From assembly GCA_035222895.1 (NCBI GenBank), contig JAVYIG010006798.1, positions 47,607 to 111,606 on the forward strand: 64,000 nucleotides of DNA. The letters run 5' to 3'. Under the pieces are notes generated by a model. The model was given only the letters and a program-made list of their open reading frames with translations. It ran no database searches and was not told the origin of the DNA. The position numbers and the translations under genes were made by a program. Source of the stretch: Strongylocentrotus droebachiensis (lineage: Eukaryota > Echinodermata > Echinoidea > Camarodonta > Strongylocentrotidae). Shown here one piece after another: positions 54,701-58,655 of the stretch; the stretch's first letter is position 1, and each line of letters begins with the position of its first letter.

Positions 54701-57016
54701 AAGGAGCTGTCCACCAAATGATCTGCATCAACTAAATTTTCTTGCTTACCACTGGAAGCAAGGATTTTAAAGAAGGTTTAAAGGTTTAAAGGTTTAAAGA
54801 GAAGGTTGAGTTCTGGGAAGCGATGAAAAATAATTTGTGAGCATTATCATTGTTATTATGCAAGTTTGGTTGGAAAAACATCAGATTAGAAATGTTCCCT
54901 GGAAAGCATGGCTCTTCAAATGCCTTAATATTGTAATATGGCATGTAACAGCTTAGAAATTGGGACAGATTTTTATGCCACATGTTGCTGTAGTCCCATA
55001 CACATCGTTATGTGAACAGTGCTTGTAACTTTAACAAGACTGGGCCAAATTTCTTATCATGTTGATTATTCCAGAGCCTTGCAGTACACACCAAAACATA
55101 TATATGCTAGATGATCAACCTTTTCTGATCGATTCCACACCGTTTCTTTCACAATGCAATCGCATGACCAGAATAAACTCAACTTTATCTTTAAGTACGG
55201 TTTTTAAAGAAGGTTTTGGTAAGGACTTCTGTCACTTACCATGATTGTAAAGGCTGTCTTTCTTGAGCAGATTAATGATGTTAAACTTATAGGTGACCCC
55301 TGGACGCATCTTCTGCACCCGGAAGTAATACCATTGGGTATGACGGCTGGTGTAAAGGTCAGTCTTTAGAACAAGATCGTACTCAAACTGGCCTCTGAAA
55401 CAAGAACAGAGATTTTTCTGAGATTATATATAGATGTGGCATAAATCTATTCCAGGACACCTTCTTAAGAATAATGATAATCTATTTTAAAGTTTTGAAT
55501 CCAGTAAATGTAAACATAACAAACAAATAACCGATATAATTACCTTTACAAAATTAAAATTTTCAAAAATCTATTTTCAATATTTCATATCCCTGTAACT
55601 TCCATTCGTATTATCTGGTTATTTAATTAGAATCAAACTATGAACTACGCACGCAAGTTTCTTTCAGTGGAATGTCAAAAAGGGATTGATACCATTTTGT
55701 ACAAAATGTATTGTTCAAGACCTGGGAAAATTAATGCTTCAATATGGCAGTTGACCTAATACCAGACATAACAAGTTAATTATTAAATATATTTGTGGCT
55801 TCCACCCAGTAAATAGGGTGGAAGCCACAAATATATTTAATAATTGAAATTTCTCCCAGGAAGCATTACATTTATATAACAAGTTAAGTTTAAACAAAAC
55901 AAAGTCAAAGCTGTGAGAGAGTAGGGGATCGAGGCTCCCATCATCACTTACATTCGTCTTGCTTGTCTGAGGTTGCCACTCTCAAAGCGTGACTCAAAGA
56001 CCAAGCTTGGACAACATCCCTCCGGTATCGTGTGTGGAATAGTCCCCTTGGTCGTCCTCTCTGAGTCGAATACATTCTGAGTGCCTTCCCACGGTCTGTA
56101 CCATTTGGTCTTCTGGGTGTGAATAGTTCTTCCATCCTGAGGGACTGTAGAATGAACAATAAAAGACAATGTAAACATTAATCTAAAAAAGCGAAAATAT
56201 AAAAATATTACCGGTACAGTACTCTTATTTCAATGGTCCTGTCTAAATTTCATGAGTTCCTTGAAGAAGAAGAGTTACCGGACATGATAACAAGAGATGA
56301 CAACAATGAATCTTGGAATGATATGATAATCTTTTCACATGTTTAACCCCAGGCACAGTTTCAATGACTATTTCATTAAAGTAATTTAATGGAAAACTTG
56401 GATGAATGATATTGATCAAGTCAAGTTAGAATGCATTTCCTCACAACATTATCATGAAGGTTTGCAAAGGAATCTTGATTAAAAAGTACATGTAATAGAT
56501 TGTTTAAAAAGAAAAAATTAGAAAAAACAAAAGCAAAACAAAAACAAAACAAAACAAAACAAAACAAAACAAAAAATTAAACAAATAAACGAAAATGATA
56601 CAACACAAAACATGAAATCTACTCTTTTGAAACAGCATGCGACATCCATGTACAATCAAACACCAACAGATTTGAGATTCTACAGGTCTTGTTCTGATTA
56701 ATTTTTCTGTGACTACACACTTACCATATTGCCAAAGGGGCTCAGGTTCCTTTGGGACAGTGAAGACGTGTTTAGGAGTGGGCAGGAGCTCACCCAAGAA
56801 ATAGATTGGCCAGTGTGGACCATGGACCCAGAACCTATGGGTGTCGTAGGCCGTGTAGGTCTGGTCACCGTAGTAGTCCTCGCGAAATGGGGGCTTGGAG
56901 GGCGGGGCCGAGAGAGGGGGCGGGGACTTGAGGGGAGGGAGGAAGCGGTAGTACGGGAAGCGGGATGGCGAGACGGTGCCATTGCGGGTGTAGGGTGACT
57001 CCGAAGAGGACTCCAT
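17861..57016 (-). CDS. AGBL2/3-like: Cytosolic carboxypeptidase, AGBL2/AGBL3 (CCP2/CCP3) type
   Basis: An M14D zinc carboxypeptidase. The family removes glutamates from tubulin tails and some other acidic C-termini in cytosol, cilia and centrioles. Sixteen common exons give 819 codons with every phase matching. The N-terminal beta-rich CCP domain (about residues 60-260) includes [10 protein letters not shown] and [12 protein letters not shown]. The catalytic domain has zinc ligands H343 and E346 (HPGE) and H440 (CDMHGHS), substrate-site GRDLNRNY near 398-405 and catalytic E517 ([10 protein letters not shown]). A Lys/Glu-rich tail follows. Two 3' ends are possible: a terminal exon with its stop at 27599 (963 aa) or four more exons to 17861 (about 1233 aa). 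Human AGBL2 and AGBL3 are about 900-1000 aa. I cannot decide between the two paralogues. The gene spans 39 kb because its introns are full of transposons. Confidence 0.9.
18779..19090 (+). mobile_element. Partial copy of the TTAAAGGGATC MITE
   Basis: Aligns with 46447-46790 with about 60 bp of differences from short deletions. The left end is degraded (TTTAAAGGCATATCG) and the right terminal repeat is missing. It lies in the intron directly upstream of the last long-form exon. Confidence 0.7.
19353..19512 (-). CDS. Carboxypeptidase long-form exon
   Basis: 160 bp with acceptor CTTTTAG and donor GGCA|GTAAGT. It begins [16 protein letters not shown], a charged helical stretch, and ends THTYTHG-like. 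It enters in phase 0 and leaves in phase 1, matching both neighbours. Confidence 0.7.
20371..20553. repeat. Dispersed repeat with GTCTATAGAGACCACC-type ends
   Basis: Contains repeated and inverted forms of TGTCTATAGAGACCACC and GGTGGTCTTTGTAGACAGGT, as in short inverted-repeat elements of marine invertebrate genomes. Only one copy lies in the window, so the boundaries are approximate. Confidence 0.4.
20674..20742 (-). CDS. Carboxypeptidase long-form small exon
   Basis: 69 bp, phase 0 at both ends, acceptor CCCTATAG and donor CAG|GTAGGC. It encodes 23 residues starting [12 protein letters not shown]. It could be skipped without breaking the frame. Support comes only from splice sites and phase. 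Confidence 0.5.
20880..21420. repeat. G-rich and GGT-rich low-complexity stretch
   Basis: GTGACGGGTGGGG repeats, two long G runs (20937-20950 and 20968-20978) and a GGT run near 21280-21300. Pro/Thr-rich open frames on the minus strand come from this composition and are not called as genes. Confidence 0.6.
21957..23585. mobile_element. 1.6 kb inverted-repeat element made of short arrays
   Basis: The termini CCCAGGACCAAAATCCA are inverted and flank arms built from a 10 bp unit (GGTTTCAATT on one side, its complement on the other). Inside the left half lies a 35 bp array based on ACCCAACTGGTTCCAGTT (about 22140-22840), then an AT-rich centre at 22866-23285. It has no coding capacity: the [14 protein letters not shown] frames are repeat translation. 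It lies within a carboxypeptidase intron. No clear target duplication was seen. Confidence 0.75.
22140..22850. repeat. 35 bp minisatellite, CCAACTGGTTCCAGTT core
   Basis: Roughly twenty head-to-tail units of 35 bp. Each holds the imperfect palindrome AACTGGTTCCAGTT, then variants of AGAATTCATTTCCAGTT. Unit variants (AGAAGTC, AGCATTC) alternate, suggesting higher-order duplication. Confidence 0.85.
24116..24172. repeat. Interstitial CCTAAA repeat
   Basis: About eight hexamers of CCTAAA with one CCCTAA variant. It differs by one base from the CCCTAA telomere unit usual in animals. It is short and imperfect. Confidence 0.75.
24315..24440 (-). CDS. Carboxypeptidase long-form exon
   Basis: 126 bp, phase 0 at both ends, acceptor ACACATGCAG and donor AAG|GTAAGT. 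It encodes 42 basic residues including [16 protein letters not shown]. It can join directly to the exon at 29943-30074 in frame if the terminal exon at 27599-28033 is bypassed. Confidence 0.65.
24643..24895 (-). mobile_element. ~250 bp inverted-repeat element, copy 2
   Basis: Reverse-orientation relative of 15825-16075, with the same inverted ends (GGGTTCAGTGACACAAAGA) and the same interior. It sits in the intron upstream of the 24315-24440 exon. Confidence 0.75.
24900..27170. other. Intronic or 3' flanking interval without coding signal
   Basis: AT-rich DNA between the long-form exon and the alternative terminal exon. It includes a diverged direct duplication of about 145 bp (25673-25780 and 25817-25925, sharing GCTTGTATGAAGTGGTAGGA). 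No exon with matching phase and splice sites was recognised. Confidence 0.5.
27173..27178 (-). terminator. Candidate poly(A) signal for the short form
   Basis: AATAAA on the minus strand about 420 bp past the stop at 27599. It would give the short-form transcript a 3' untranslated region of ordinary length. Confidence 0.35.
27599..28033 (-). CDS. Carboxypeptidase alternative terminal exon, short form
   Basis: The acceptor AAAAAGCAG lies above 28033, with phase 0 entry after the exon at 29943-30074. It encodes 144 residues ([18 protein letters not shown] at the start, VEDPFYDI at the end) and then TGA. The codon use is GC-richer than the flanks and looks protein-coding throughout. Because the next exon (24440) is also in phase 0, splicing to it past this exon would also keep frame. 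The two 3' ends are therefore mutually exclusive unless an internal donor such as GAAT|GTAGAG is used. Confidence 0.65.
   Translation of the reverse strand, partial: LNITLKSEGEAKVFNHAPESNALRIEARQYDLLPIHDTRMLANSAHSANASLHGLHVDVRPFQSTYHGKSRSGLLGKKLPQLYGREGTSTLYRLVKPKTMEVPGRLGRQERDRCVTELGEANQYLVYGPEVPDDENVEDPFYDI
28034..29942. other. Intron without recognised features
   Basis: AT-rich sequence between the terminal exon of the short form and the preceding exon. No repeats shared with the rest of the window and no coding signal stand out. Confidence 0.45.
29943..30074 (-). CDS. Carboxypeptidase exon 16
   Basis: 132 bp, phase 0 to 0, acceptor CCTATTCAG and donor CAG|GTTTGC. It encodes 44 residues starting [17 protein letters not shown]. 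Last exon common to both predicted 3' ends. Confidence 0.75.
30232..30493 (-). repeat. tRNA-derived SINE
   Basis: On the minus strand the head has an A box TGGCTCAGTCAGTAGAGCG, a CCTCAC anticodon region like Val-CAC tRNA, and a B box GGGTTCGAACCCC. About 150 bp of body follows and ends in an (ATT)n tail at 30227-30244. This is a pol III retroposon, not a working tRNA: there is no acceptor-stem pairing. Confidence 0.8.
31151..31348 (+). mobile_element. ~200 bp MITE, copy 1 of 3
   Basis: The ends TTAAAGCCC and GGGCTTTAA lie within longer inverted ends that include CTGCACTA. The interior carries GGTGGTTATCTCATCAAAT and GCTATATAGA. Two further copies in the same orientation are at 36856-37060 and 44757-44964. 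Confidence 0.75.
31629..31787 (-). CDS. Carboxypeptidase exon 15
   Basis: 159 bp, phase 0 to 0, acceptor GCGGGACAG, donor CAG|GTGTGT. Lys- and Glu-rich, including [18 protein letters not shown], part of the disordered tail after the catalytic domain. Confidence 0.75.
32800..32844 (-). CDS. Carboxypeptidase exon 14 (45 bp)
   Basis: Fifteen codons, [15 protein letters not shown], in phase 0 at both ends, acceptor CTTTCAG and donor AAG|GTAAGC. A small cassette that could be skipped without a frame change. Confidence 0.65.
33027..33237. repeat. Tandem duplication of ~105 bp beside exon 13
   Basis: 33027-33134 and 33136-33237 are direct copies (ATGAAAATACTGTATCAGGA and following pyrimidine-rich sequence) within the intron just past the exon 13 donor. 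Confidence 0.75.
33264..33387 (-). CDS. Carboxypeptidase exon 13
   Basis: 124 bp, entering phase 2 and leaving phase 0, acceptor ATGTTTAG and donor GAG|GTAAGC. It encodes a Ser/Asp/Glu stretch ([14 protein letters not shown]) followed by a strong basic cluster ([14 protein letters not shown]) that could act as a nuclear or nucleolar signal. Confidence 0.75.
34207..34396 (-). CDS. Carboxypeptidase exon 12
   Basis: 190 bp, acceptor CTCCCCAG and donor TCAGA|GTGAGT. An in-frame TGA would appear two codons on if this donor were unused, so correct splicing is needed to keep the tail. It encodes [19 protein letters not shown] and a helical stretch, [16 protein letters not shown]. Confidence 0.7.
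35120..35244 (-). CDS. Carboxypeptidase exon 11
   Basis: 125 bp, acceptor TTCCTACAG and donor CATG|GTGAGT, with phases matching both neighbours. It encodes the end of the catalytic unit and linker: [19 protein letters not shown] and [16 protein letters not shown]. Confidence 0.75.
35978..36076 (-). CDS. Carboxypeptidase exon 10
   Basis: 99 bp, acceptor CTTCACAG and donor ACAAG|GTGAGC. It contains [19 protein letters not shown], the C-terminal helix of the M14 CCP domain (families usually show a similar D...G..F...LL pattern here). Confidence 0.85.
36140..36293. repeat. Tandem duplication of 77 bp
   Basis: 36140-36216 and 36217-36293 are identical or nearly so direct copies beginning GTAGAGGGAATAAAC, in the intron upstream of exon 10. 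Near-identity points to a very recent event. Confidence 0.9.
36728..36742. repeat. G run
   Basis: An uninterrupted run of about 15 G within an intron. One of several in the window (also near 19640, 30570, 33527, 44787 and 51807). Confidence 0.8.
36856..37060 (+). mobile_element. ~200 bp MITE, copy 2 of 3
   Basis: Same family as 31151-31348, ending GGGGCTTTAA 65 bp below exon 9. Its left end is slightly altered (TTTTAAAAGCCCC). Confidence 0.75.
37125..37273 (-). CDS. Carboxypeptidase exon 9 (catalytic Glu)
   Basis: 149 bp, acceptor TTCCACCAG, donor ACAAG|GTAAAG. It carries [20 protein letters not shown] and [14 protein letters not shown]. The Glu of TMEA (residue 517 of the predicted protein) is the general base/acid of M14 enzymes, so the protein should be active. 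Confidence 0.9.
37400..38108 (+). repeat. Left part of a ~145 bp tandem repeat with DR1-like motifs
   Basis: About four units sharing CAAGCTATTTTTGCATACATAATGAGCC, CCAATCAGTTCAT, and TTTGGCAGGAATCCATCAAT-like segments; several carry TGACCTTTGACCT. The array continues at 43292 after the inserted DIRS element. Its outer left end has ATGCCTCC near 37425, matching the hairpin at the right end. Confidence 0.75.
38112..38412. repeat. DIRS terminal repeat and internal complementary region
   Basis: 38112-38186 and 38300-38375 form a long perfect inverted repeat. The part after ATT at 38374 matches the reverse complement of the opposite terminus at 43252-43291. In DIRS replication this region is thought to align the two ends to make the circular form that the recombinase integrates. 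Confidence 0.9.
38722..39714 (-). CDS. DIRS tyrosine recombinase
   Basis: 330 residues from ATG at 39714. An N-terminal core-binding region is followed by the catalytic domain with R163 (SAQRVQTL), the H-x-x-R box at 273-276 (HSTR), W299 and the nucleophile Y309 (FRKFY). This set is complete for a tyrosine recombinase. The start overlaps the end of the RT frame by 43 bp. It would integrate the circular cDNA without target duplication, which matches the observed junctions. Confidence 0.92.
   Translation of the reverse strand: MLQVMRQHFENRGLSRRTVDIITASWRASTCKQYQVYITQWRRFCHSRNTSYLQAEVETVLEFLSSLFHDRNLSYSAINTARSALSTFLILVDSNQTMSTHPLITRLMRGVFQLRPVLPRYTEIWNISPVLNFLRKLSPVNSLNLRDLTLKVCMLMALVSAQRVQTLHILKTNKMTLKGGFVVFHLDEHLKQSKPGNTNFKFKLEAYPPDRRLCIVKYVKHYVQRTGLLRGNENSFFVSYTRPHNRVTTQTLSRWIKTCLQRAGVDTNVYKAHSTRAASTSAAAKAALPMDQILARAGWSSEKTFRKFYRKPFENKRNFTQAVLQDSTLL
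39672..41582 (-). CDS. DIRS reverse transcriptase / RNase H / methyltransferase-like polyprotein
   Basis: At least 636 residues. The RT has [11 protein letters not shown] (about 138-148), [12 protein letters not shown] (169-180) and the active-site YLDD (201-204). RNase H has [10 protein letters not shown] (365-374), E403 and D479. A C-terminal domain begins DLFASRLN (511-518) with FPPF at 551-554, matching the Dam-methylase-like segment described in DIRS elements. The given start is GTG; the frame is open further upstream across the gag stop in the -1 frame relative to gag, so expression by frameshift or re-initiation is likely. No internal stop. Confidence 0.92.
   Translation of the reverse strand: MPVGGRLIYFYRRWRELTSDLFLLSAVRGYEIEFDYSKGVPSRNKPLYGYKKSPLEINQITKEILALQAKNVIEPCSFEEGEFLSNIFTRPKKDGGTRMILDLSELNQSLNVQHFKMDNIHTAKHLISPHCYLASIDLQDAYYSIPVDPNSRKYLRFMWQGERWQFAALPNGLSTAPRLFTKLLKPVFAELRKAGHTVIGYLDDTIIIGETKEKLKESVSATTKILSELGFLIHTKKSVLIPTRELTFLGFILNTESMIVKLPQTKAQEVKDSCRELMGTYLPSIRMVARVIGKVIATFPAVEYGPLYYRSMERDKIAALRQNRGHFDRKMKLSLEAKEELKWWINNVSMASSPIVRKKPDLELHTDASGLGWGATDLQKQTGGRWNEFEAERARNNEINYLETLAAGLGIKSFCMNKRNVHVMVRIDNTTAVAYLNHMGGCKSTMCDKMSRDIWQWCISRNIWVSAAHVPGRLNTIADERSRKFNDRTEWKLNRQVFDRIVSHFGVPEIDLFASRLNAQVEKYVTWHPDPGAFAVDAFTLDWKPFAFYAFPPFCMIPKCLQKIREDKARGLLLVPNWPTQAWFPQLVSMMEGEPLFIQRQEDLLLLPVLNTTHPLNANIDLLCCRLCGNTLRIGD
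41690..43021 (-). CDS. DIRS gag-like protein
   Basis: 443 residues from ATG at 43021 (a further in-frame extension to 43093 has no ATG start). The N-terminus is Ser/Thr/Lys/Pro-rich, followed by [20 protein letters not shown] and a coiled stretch, an acidic region ([12 protein letters not shown]), then a conserved-looking core. The C-terminus is Gln/Arg-rich ([20 protein letters not shown]). No zinc knuckle is visible, as is usual for DIRS gag. It probably binds RNA and forms particles. Confidence 0.8.
   Translation of the reverse strand: MASPSSSNGSTKQKTSGTLSTAKAGTSPGETAAGTSTKPEPKRSAAVKSSDTKRKSVLAKPAPNESKNSGPKKKGKKPEEKEDFTDLRGRLDKLESLMERMVDFLPCQSATRPTGDSPPTACTAAANVRFLEVEHDDDDFEHIDTGNMGQCPNSYDIGSMDEGDVNETVAPGLDQENMDKVPALAQKFAIPTGVGGAIHNDLAKSAMYLMSNQLEENVLEEAGGKYPPPSNCTPLCCPKVNAAIWENLSSQTRSRDLKLQRIQKPLTRGLTAFIQTLSPDSLSETQQDALALLCNTNFEINCLRKDQIKPDLNAKYSHLCKPATPVSQYLFGDDLTKRVKDLTEQQKAASGVVRGQRTPRPQYHPYRTQASSTFQYRRQGWNRATGTSQTFTSSRPASGNYNRPFLGQRTQRGRPYRAPPHTQTMSMGKQTQSFQRPQAARRK
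43252..43291. repeat. DIRS 5' terminal repeat
   Basis: The outer end of the element, with ATTTCGAACGACGAAATATG. Its complement recurs in the internal region at 38374-38412. The adjoining CTGCGCATGCGCGACGGGAT also appears near the opposite end (38192-38211), extending the inverted similarity. Confidence 0.9.
43292..43951 (+). repeat. Right part of the ~145 bp tandem repeat, ending in a hairpin
   Basis: Continues the array cut by the DIRS element: units with GTGACCTTTGACCTCGTGACC at 43299 and 43443 and more diverged units near 43595 and 43752. It ends in a run of GGACG repeats and the hairpin GCCTCCGGCACC / GGTGGCGGAGGC at 43919-43948. The hairpin and the matching ATGCCTCC at the left suggest the whole array is one mobile family. 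Confidence 0.7.
44269..44409 (-). CDS. Carboxypeptidase exon 8 (third zinc ligand)
   Basis: 141 bp, phase 0 to 0, acceptor ATATTTACAG and donor [27 protein letters not shown] carries the third zinc-binding His (residue 440) and the CCP-family HGHSRK signature. Confidence 0.92.
44757..44964 (+). mobile_element. ~200 bp MITE, copy 3 of 3
   Basis: Same family as 31151-31348, with a G run of about 20 at 44787-44806 where the others have five or fewer. Its right end is 37 bp from the exon 7 boundary. Confidence 0.75.
45002..45190 (-). CDS. Carboxypeptidase exon 7
   Basis: 189 bp, phase 0 to 0, acceptor TCCCCACAG, donor GAG|GTAGGC. It contains [19 protein letters not shown] and [11 protein letters not shown], the strongest M14D signature; the Asn-Arg pair near residues 402-403 helps hold the substrate carboxylate. 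Confidence 0.93.
45217..45364. mobile_element. Short MITE with GTTTCACAAA ends
   Basis: About 148 bp starting GGGCGTTTCACAAAACTTG and ending in an imperfect inverted copy (AAGGCTTTGTGAAACACTC). It lies 27 bp from exon 7 in the intron. Single copy in this window. Confidence 0.6.
45960..46076 (+). pseudogene. LINE reverse transcriptase scrap
   Basis: Translates to [14 protein letters not shown] then, after a one-base frameshift, [12 protein letters not shown]. This is the conserved RT motif of CR1/L2-like LINEs. It is on the plus strand within a carboxypeptidase intron and ends about 80 bp from exon 6. Confidence 0.75.
46155..46273 (-). CDS. Carboxypeptidase exon 6 (zinc ligands)
   Basis: 119 bp, acceptor TTTGTAG and donor [26 protein letters not shown] holds the first two zinc ligands, His343 and Glu346 of the predicted protein. 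This is the HPGE box of the family. Confidence 0.93.
46447..46827 (+). mobile_element. ~380 bp MITE with TTAAAGGGATC ends
   Basis: The inverted ends TTAAAGGGATC and GATCCCTTTAA are both present. The interior matches 18779-19090 (AATGTTAAATCTGAGATGCA, AATCAGACAGGCGAT), which lacks the right end. Confidence 0.75.
46838..47140 (+). pseudogene. C-terminal end of a CR1/L2-like LINE
   Basis: About 95 codons containing [26 protein letters not shown] and [13 protein letters not shown]. These are the hallmark endings of CR1/L2-type LINE ORF2 proteins. No upstream RT is attached, so this is a 5'-truncated copy. Confidence 0.8.
47378..49117 (+). mobile_element. Non-autonomous Helitron, tandem copy 1
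   Basis: Starts TCTATATAATAATACTC after an A and ends with the hairpin GCGCCCGTTTAACGGGCGC (49089-49107), six bases, then CTAG. These are the canonical Helitron termini (5' TC, 3' hairpin and CTRR, A-T target). It encodes no Rep/helicase. It contains a 118 bp internal tandem duplication (48267-48502), a duplicated AT-rich segment (48885-49020) and a decayed copy of the exon-like segment. Directly abutted by copy 2. Confidence 0.88.
48267..48502. repeat. 118 bp tandem duplication inside Helitron copy 1
   Basis: 48267-48384 and 48385-48502 are identical or nearly so, beginning GTGTGAGGTGAGGTGAGC. Helitron copy 2 has a single version. Confidence 0.9.
49118..50833 (+). mobile_element. Non-autonomous Helitron, tandem copy 2
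   Basis: Begins immediately after the CTAG of copy 1 with the same TCTATATAATAATACTC and ends with the hairpin at 50805-50823 and CTAG at 50830-50833. Closely similar to copy 1 over most of its length, with indels. It carries about 230 bp (50180-50400) absent from copy 1 and the intact exon-like segment at 50591-50706. Confidence 0.88.
50591..50706 (+). pseudogene. Exon-like segment carried by the Helitron
   Basis: A pyrimidine-rich stretch and TTTCTTACAG precede an open segment encoding [19 protein letters not shown] then [19 protein letters not shown], followed by GTATGA. This looks like a captured coding exon with its acceptor. The corresponding segment in copy 1 (from 48748) has a four-base deletion that shifts the frame. 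Source gene not recognised. Confidence 0.45.
51081..51180 (+). repeat. tRNA-Leu-like sequence in Helitron copy 3
   Basis: TGGCCGAGCAGTCTGAGGCG matches an A box of Leu/Ser type and GGGTTCGATCCC a B box. A T run follows at 51174-51182, as in a pol III terminator. The 5' side does not pair with the 3' end, so it is a tRNA-derived SINE or pseudogene, not a working tRNA. Confidence 0.5.
51910..52170. repeat. G-rich minisatellite in Helitron copy 3
   Basis: Four units of about 65-72 bp sharing CGAAGCGAGTTGAGTGTAGG and GTGGGGTCCACGGGTTG, separated by G runs of varying length. Pro/Arg-rich frames across it are repeat translation. Confidence 0.85.
52687..52873 (-). CDS. Carboxypeptidase exon 5
   Basis: 187 bp, acceptor TTTGACACAG, donor [30 protein letters not shown] is the start of the M14D catalytic domain (CYPYTFTDL is well conserved in CCPs). 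Confidence 0.93.
53392..53728. repeat. ATTACC/ATTATC microsatellite
   Basis: About 340 bp of imperfect hexamers (ATTACC, ATTATC, GTTACC) in intron 4. Met/Ile/Val-only open frames on the minus strand come from it. Confidence 0.9.
53786..53943 (-). CDS. Carboxypeptidase exon 4
   Basis: 158 bp, acceptor CACTCACAG, donor [28 protein letters not shown] is the CCP N-domain signature just before the catalytic domain. Confidence 0.93.
55240..55394 (-). CDS. Carboxypeptidase exon 3
   Basis: 155 bp, acceptor TTGTTTCAG, donor [30 protein letters not shown] and [15 protein letters not shown] are closely CCP2/CCP3-like N-domain strands. Confidence 0.93.
55778..55845. repeat. Perfect 30 bp inverted repeat, hairpin
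   Basis: Arms 55778-55807 and 55816-55845 are exact reverse complements with an 8-base loop (AGTAAATA). The arms include TTTGTGGCTTCCACCC. No transposon ends or target duplication are apparent. It lies in intron 2. Confidence 0.9.
55952..56144 (-). CDS. Carboxypeptidase exon 2
   Basis: 193 bp, acceptor CATTCTACAG, donor CGAAT|GTAAGT. It ends in [17 protein letters not shown], the [10 protein letters not shown] box found at the start of the CCP N-domain core. Confidence 0.93.
56528..56574. repeat. AAAAC microsatellite
   Basis: (AAAAC)n in intron 1 downstream of the exon 1 donor. Confidence 0.85.
56725..57016 (-). CDS. Carboxypeptidase exon 1 (start codon)
   Basis: 292 bp. The ATG at 57016 has a strong context (GTGACCATGG). 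It encodes [15 protein letters not shown], a Pro-rich stretch, then [15 protein letters not shown] that introduces the CCP N-domain. Donor ATATG|GTAAGT. Vertebrate CCP2/3 proteins have longer N-termini, so an upstream coding exon is possible but none was found. Confidence 0.85.
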
Positions 57017-58162
57017 GGTCACCGTTGTGTTAAGGTATTCCTCAAGGGATGTGGAGTTCTAAGCATGATGTTACTATTGGTTTCTCGATTGTTGTAAGTT
57101 TGTGACATTGTTCCTTCATCCTTGGAATCACATGTGAACCATTTCAGAAGTCTTTGAGATGATGTTGCAGGAATTACAGAGTCCTTGATGACTGCCACTT
57201 TTAAAAGTGAACAAGTTGCAATGAGTAGCGAAATTATCAATATTTCCTGAACAAGTATCAAATAAGATGACATGAAATGGAGTCTACAAGTAGCTGGCTG
57301 GGTAGTGTCCTCATTTTGCCTTTTTATTTATGTACAGAAATTGGAGATGACCGGCTCAACATCCCAATGAAATCAACTTCTGCTTGCTGTACAAGCATCA
57401 TAGGAAATGCAAGCATTATACACACCTTTAGCACCTGGAACAATAAAGAATAGTATTCCAAAAAACAAGGTTTGGCGATAAGAACAACGCTTCTACATTC
57501 AATTCAAGCATTACAGCATCCAACATTTAAGAAAGAGTGGATCAGGTCTTTTTCCTTCCTTATAGAGCTCAGGTCCAATACATTCTACAAATTGATGGAA
57601 GATGGAGCTGACTGTAAAACTAAACTGTTCCAACAAACAAGCCCAAGAACACCTCTCTATAAACACAAGGTTCCATATATGTAACAGATCTGGACACCTA
57701 ACATGACATCCTGCACATATAACTCTTCTCCATTACTGTCTAAGATACATACACCCAACCGGAGACAACAATAAAAACCAATGTCATTATTGATTAAGTA
57801 CGCTTCGCACAATGACTTGGTGTTACATGGCAGTTCCTTGCGGCCGAGTATAAATTCCGAAACACAAAGGGCAGACTCCTGAGCGGTCATGAATGTAAAA
57901 TCATCCGTTATCAGATCCGACTAAGATCGATGGTTTAATGTGTGTTCTGTAGATCAAATTGATCAGATTTCTGGTTCCAAACTTGAGACAAGGTAAAATA
58001 CAAAGGAAATCTAGTTGCCTGGGAGATAGAGCGATTACGATTAAACTTCATGTACACCTGTTTGTTCTAGTTCAAAATAAAAAAGCATATCAGATTTGTA
58101 ATTGATAGGCGCAATGTTTTCAATTGATTGTTTGTGTTCATAGAACATGAATATGCAATGCA

Positions 58163-58655
58163 TTAAAGGTAATACAAAGTTTCGGTATGGGGTCATGAAT
58201 TTGGTTTAAATGAACATATTGGAAGCATATGCGCTCCTACAATATTCTGTGATCGTTGTCGCGGTTGAAATCGAGTCTAAAGTTATGAAATTGTAAATAA
58301 TAAACTCTTTATGTTGTATAGCTCCCTCTCAAGGTCAAATTATTAATTAAGCTATAAAACAATGTTTCTTGACTAGAATTGACCGATTAACTATTCTCGT
58401 TTAGAAATTATATATCACAACTACATATTCTGAGAATTTTATGGTTGCAGCTACTATTGTACGGCCGTATAGGCGCTATTTGAAATATATCACAAATTTT
58501 TATATTAAATTTTTTCTCGAAAACAGAAGTGTTTTAGGGGCTAAATTTTCTAGTGCTTATAATACATCCACAGGGGCATCCAAATATATCAAAATTGTAA
58601 AGAATCATTATCTACCCAATTTTCAAAATTTCCCAAAACTTTGTATTACCTTTAA
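58163..58655. mobile_element. ~490 bp MITE with TTAAAGGTAATACAAAG ends
   Basis: Inverted ends TTAAAGGTAATACAAAGTTT at 58163 and its complement ending at 58655. The enclosed sequence includes a 74-codon plus-strand frame that looks incidental. Single copy in this window. Confidence 0.7.

Noticed and set aside
57657..57890. ATG-initiated minus-strand frame upstream of exon 1
   Set aside because: No CCP N-terminal similarity seen and no donor in the right phase identified; could be 5' untranslated sequence.
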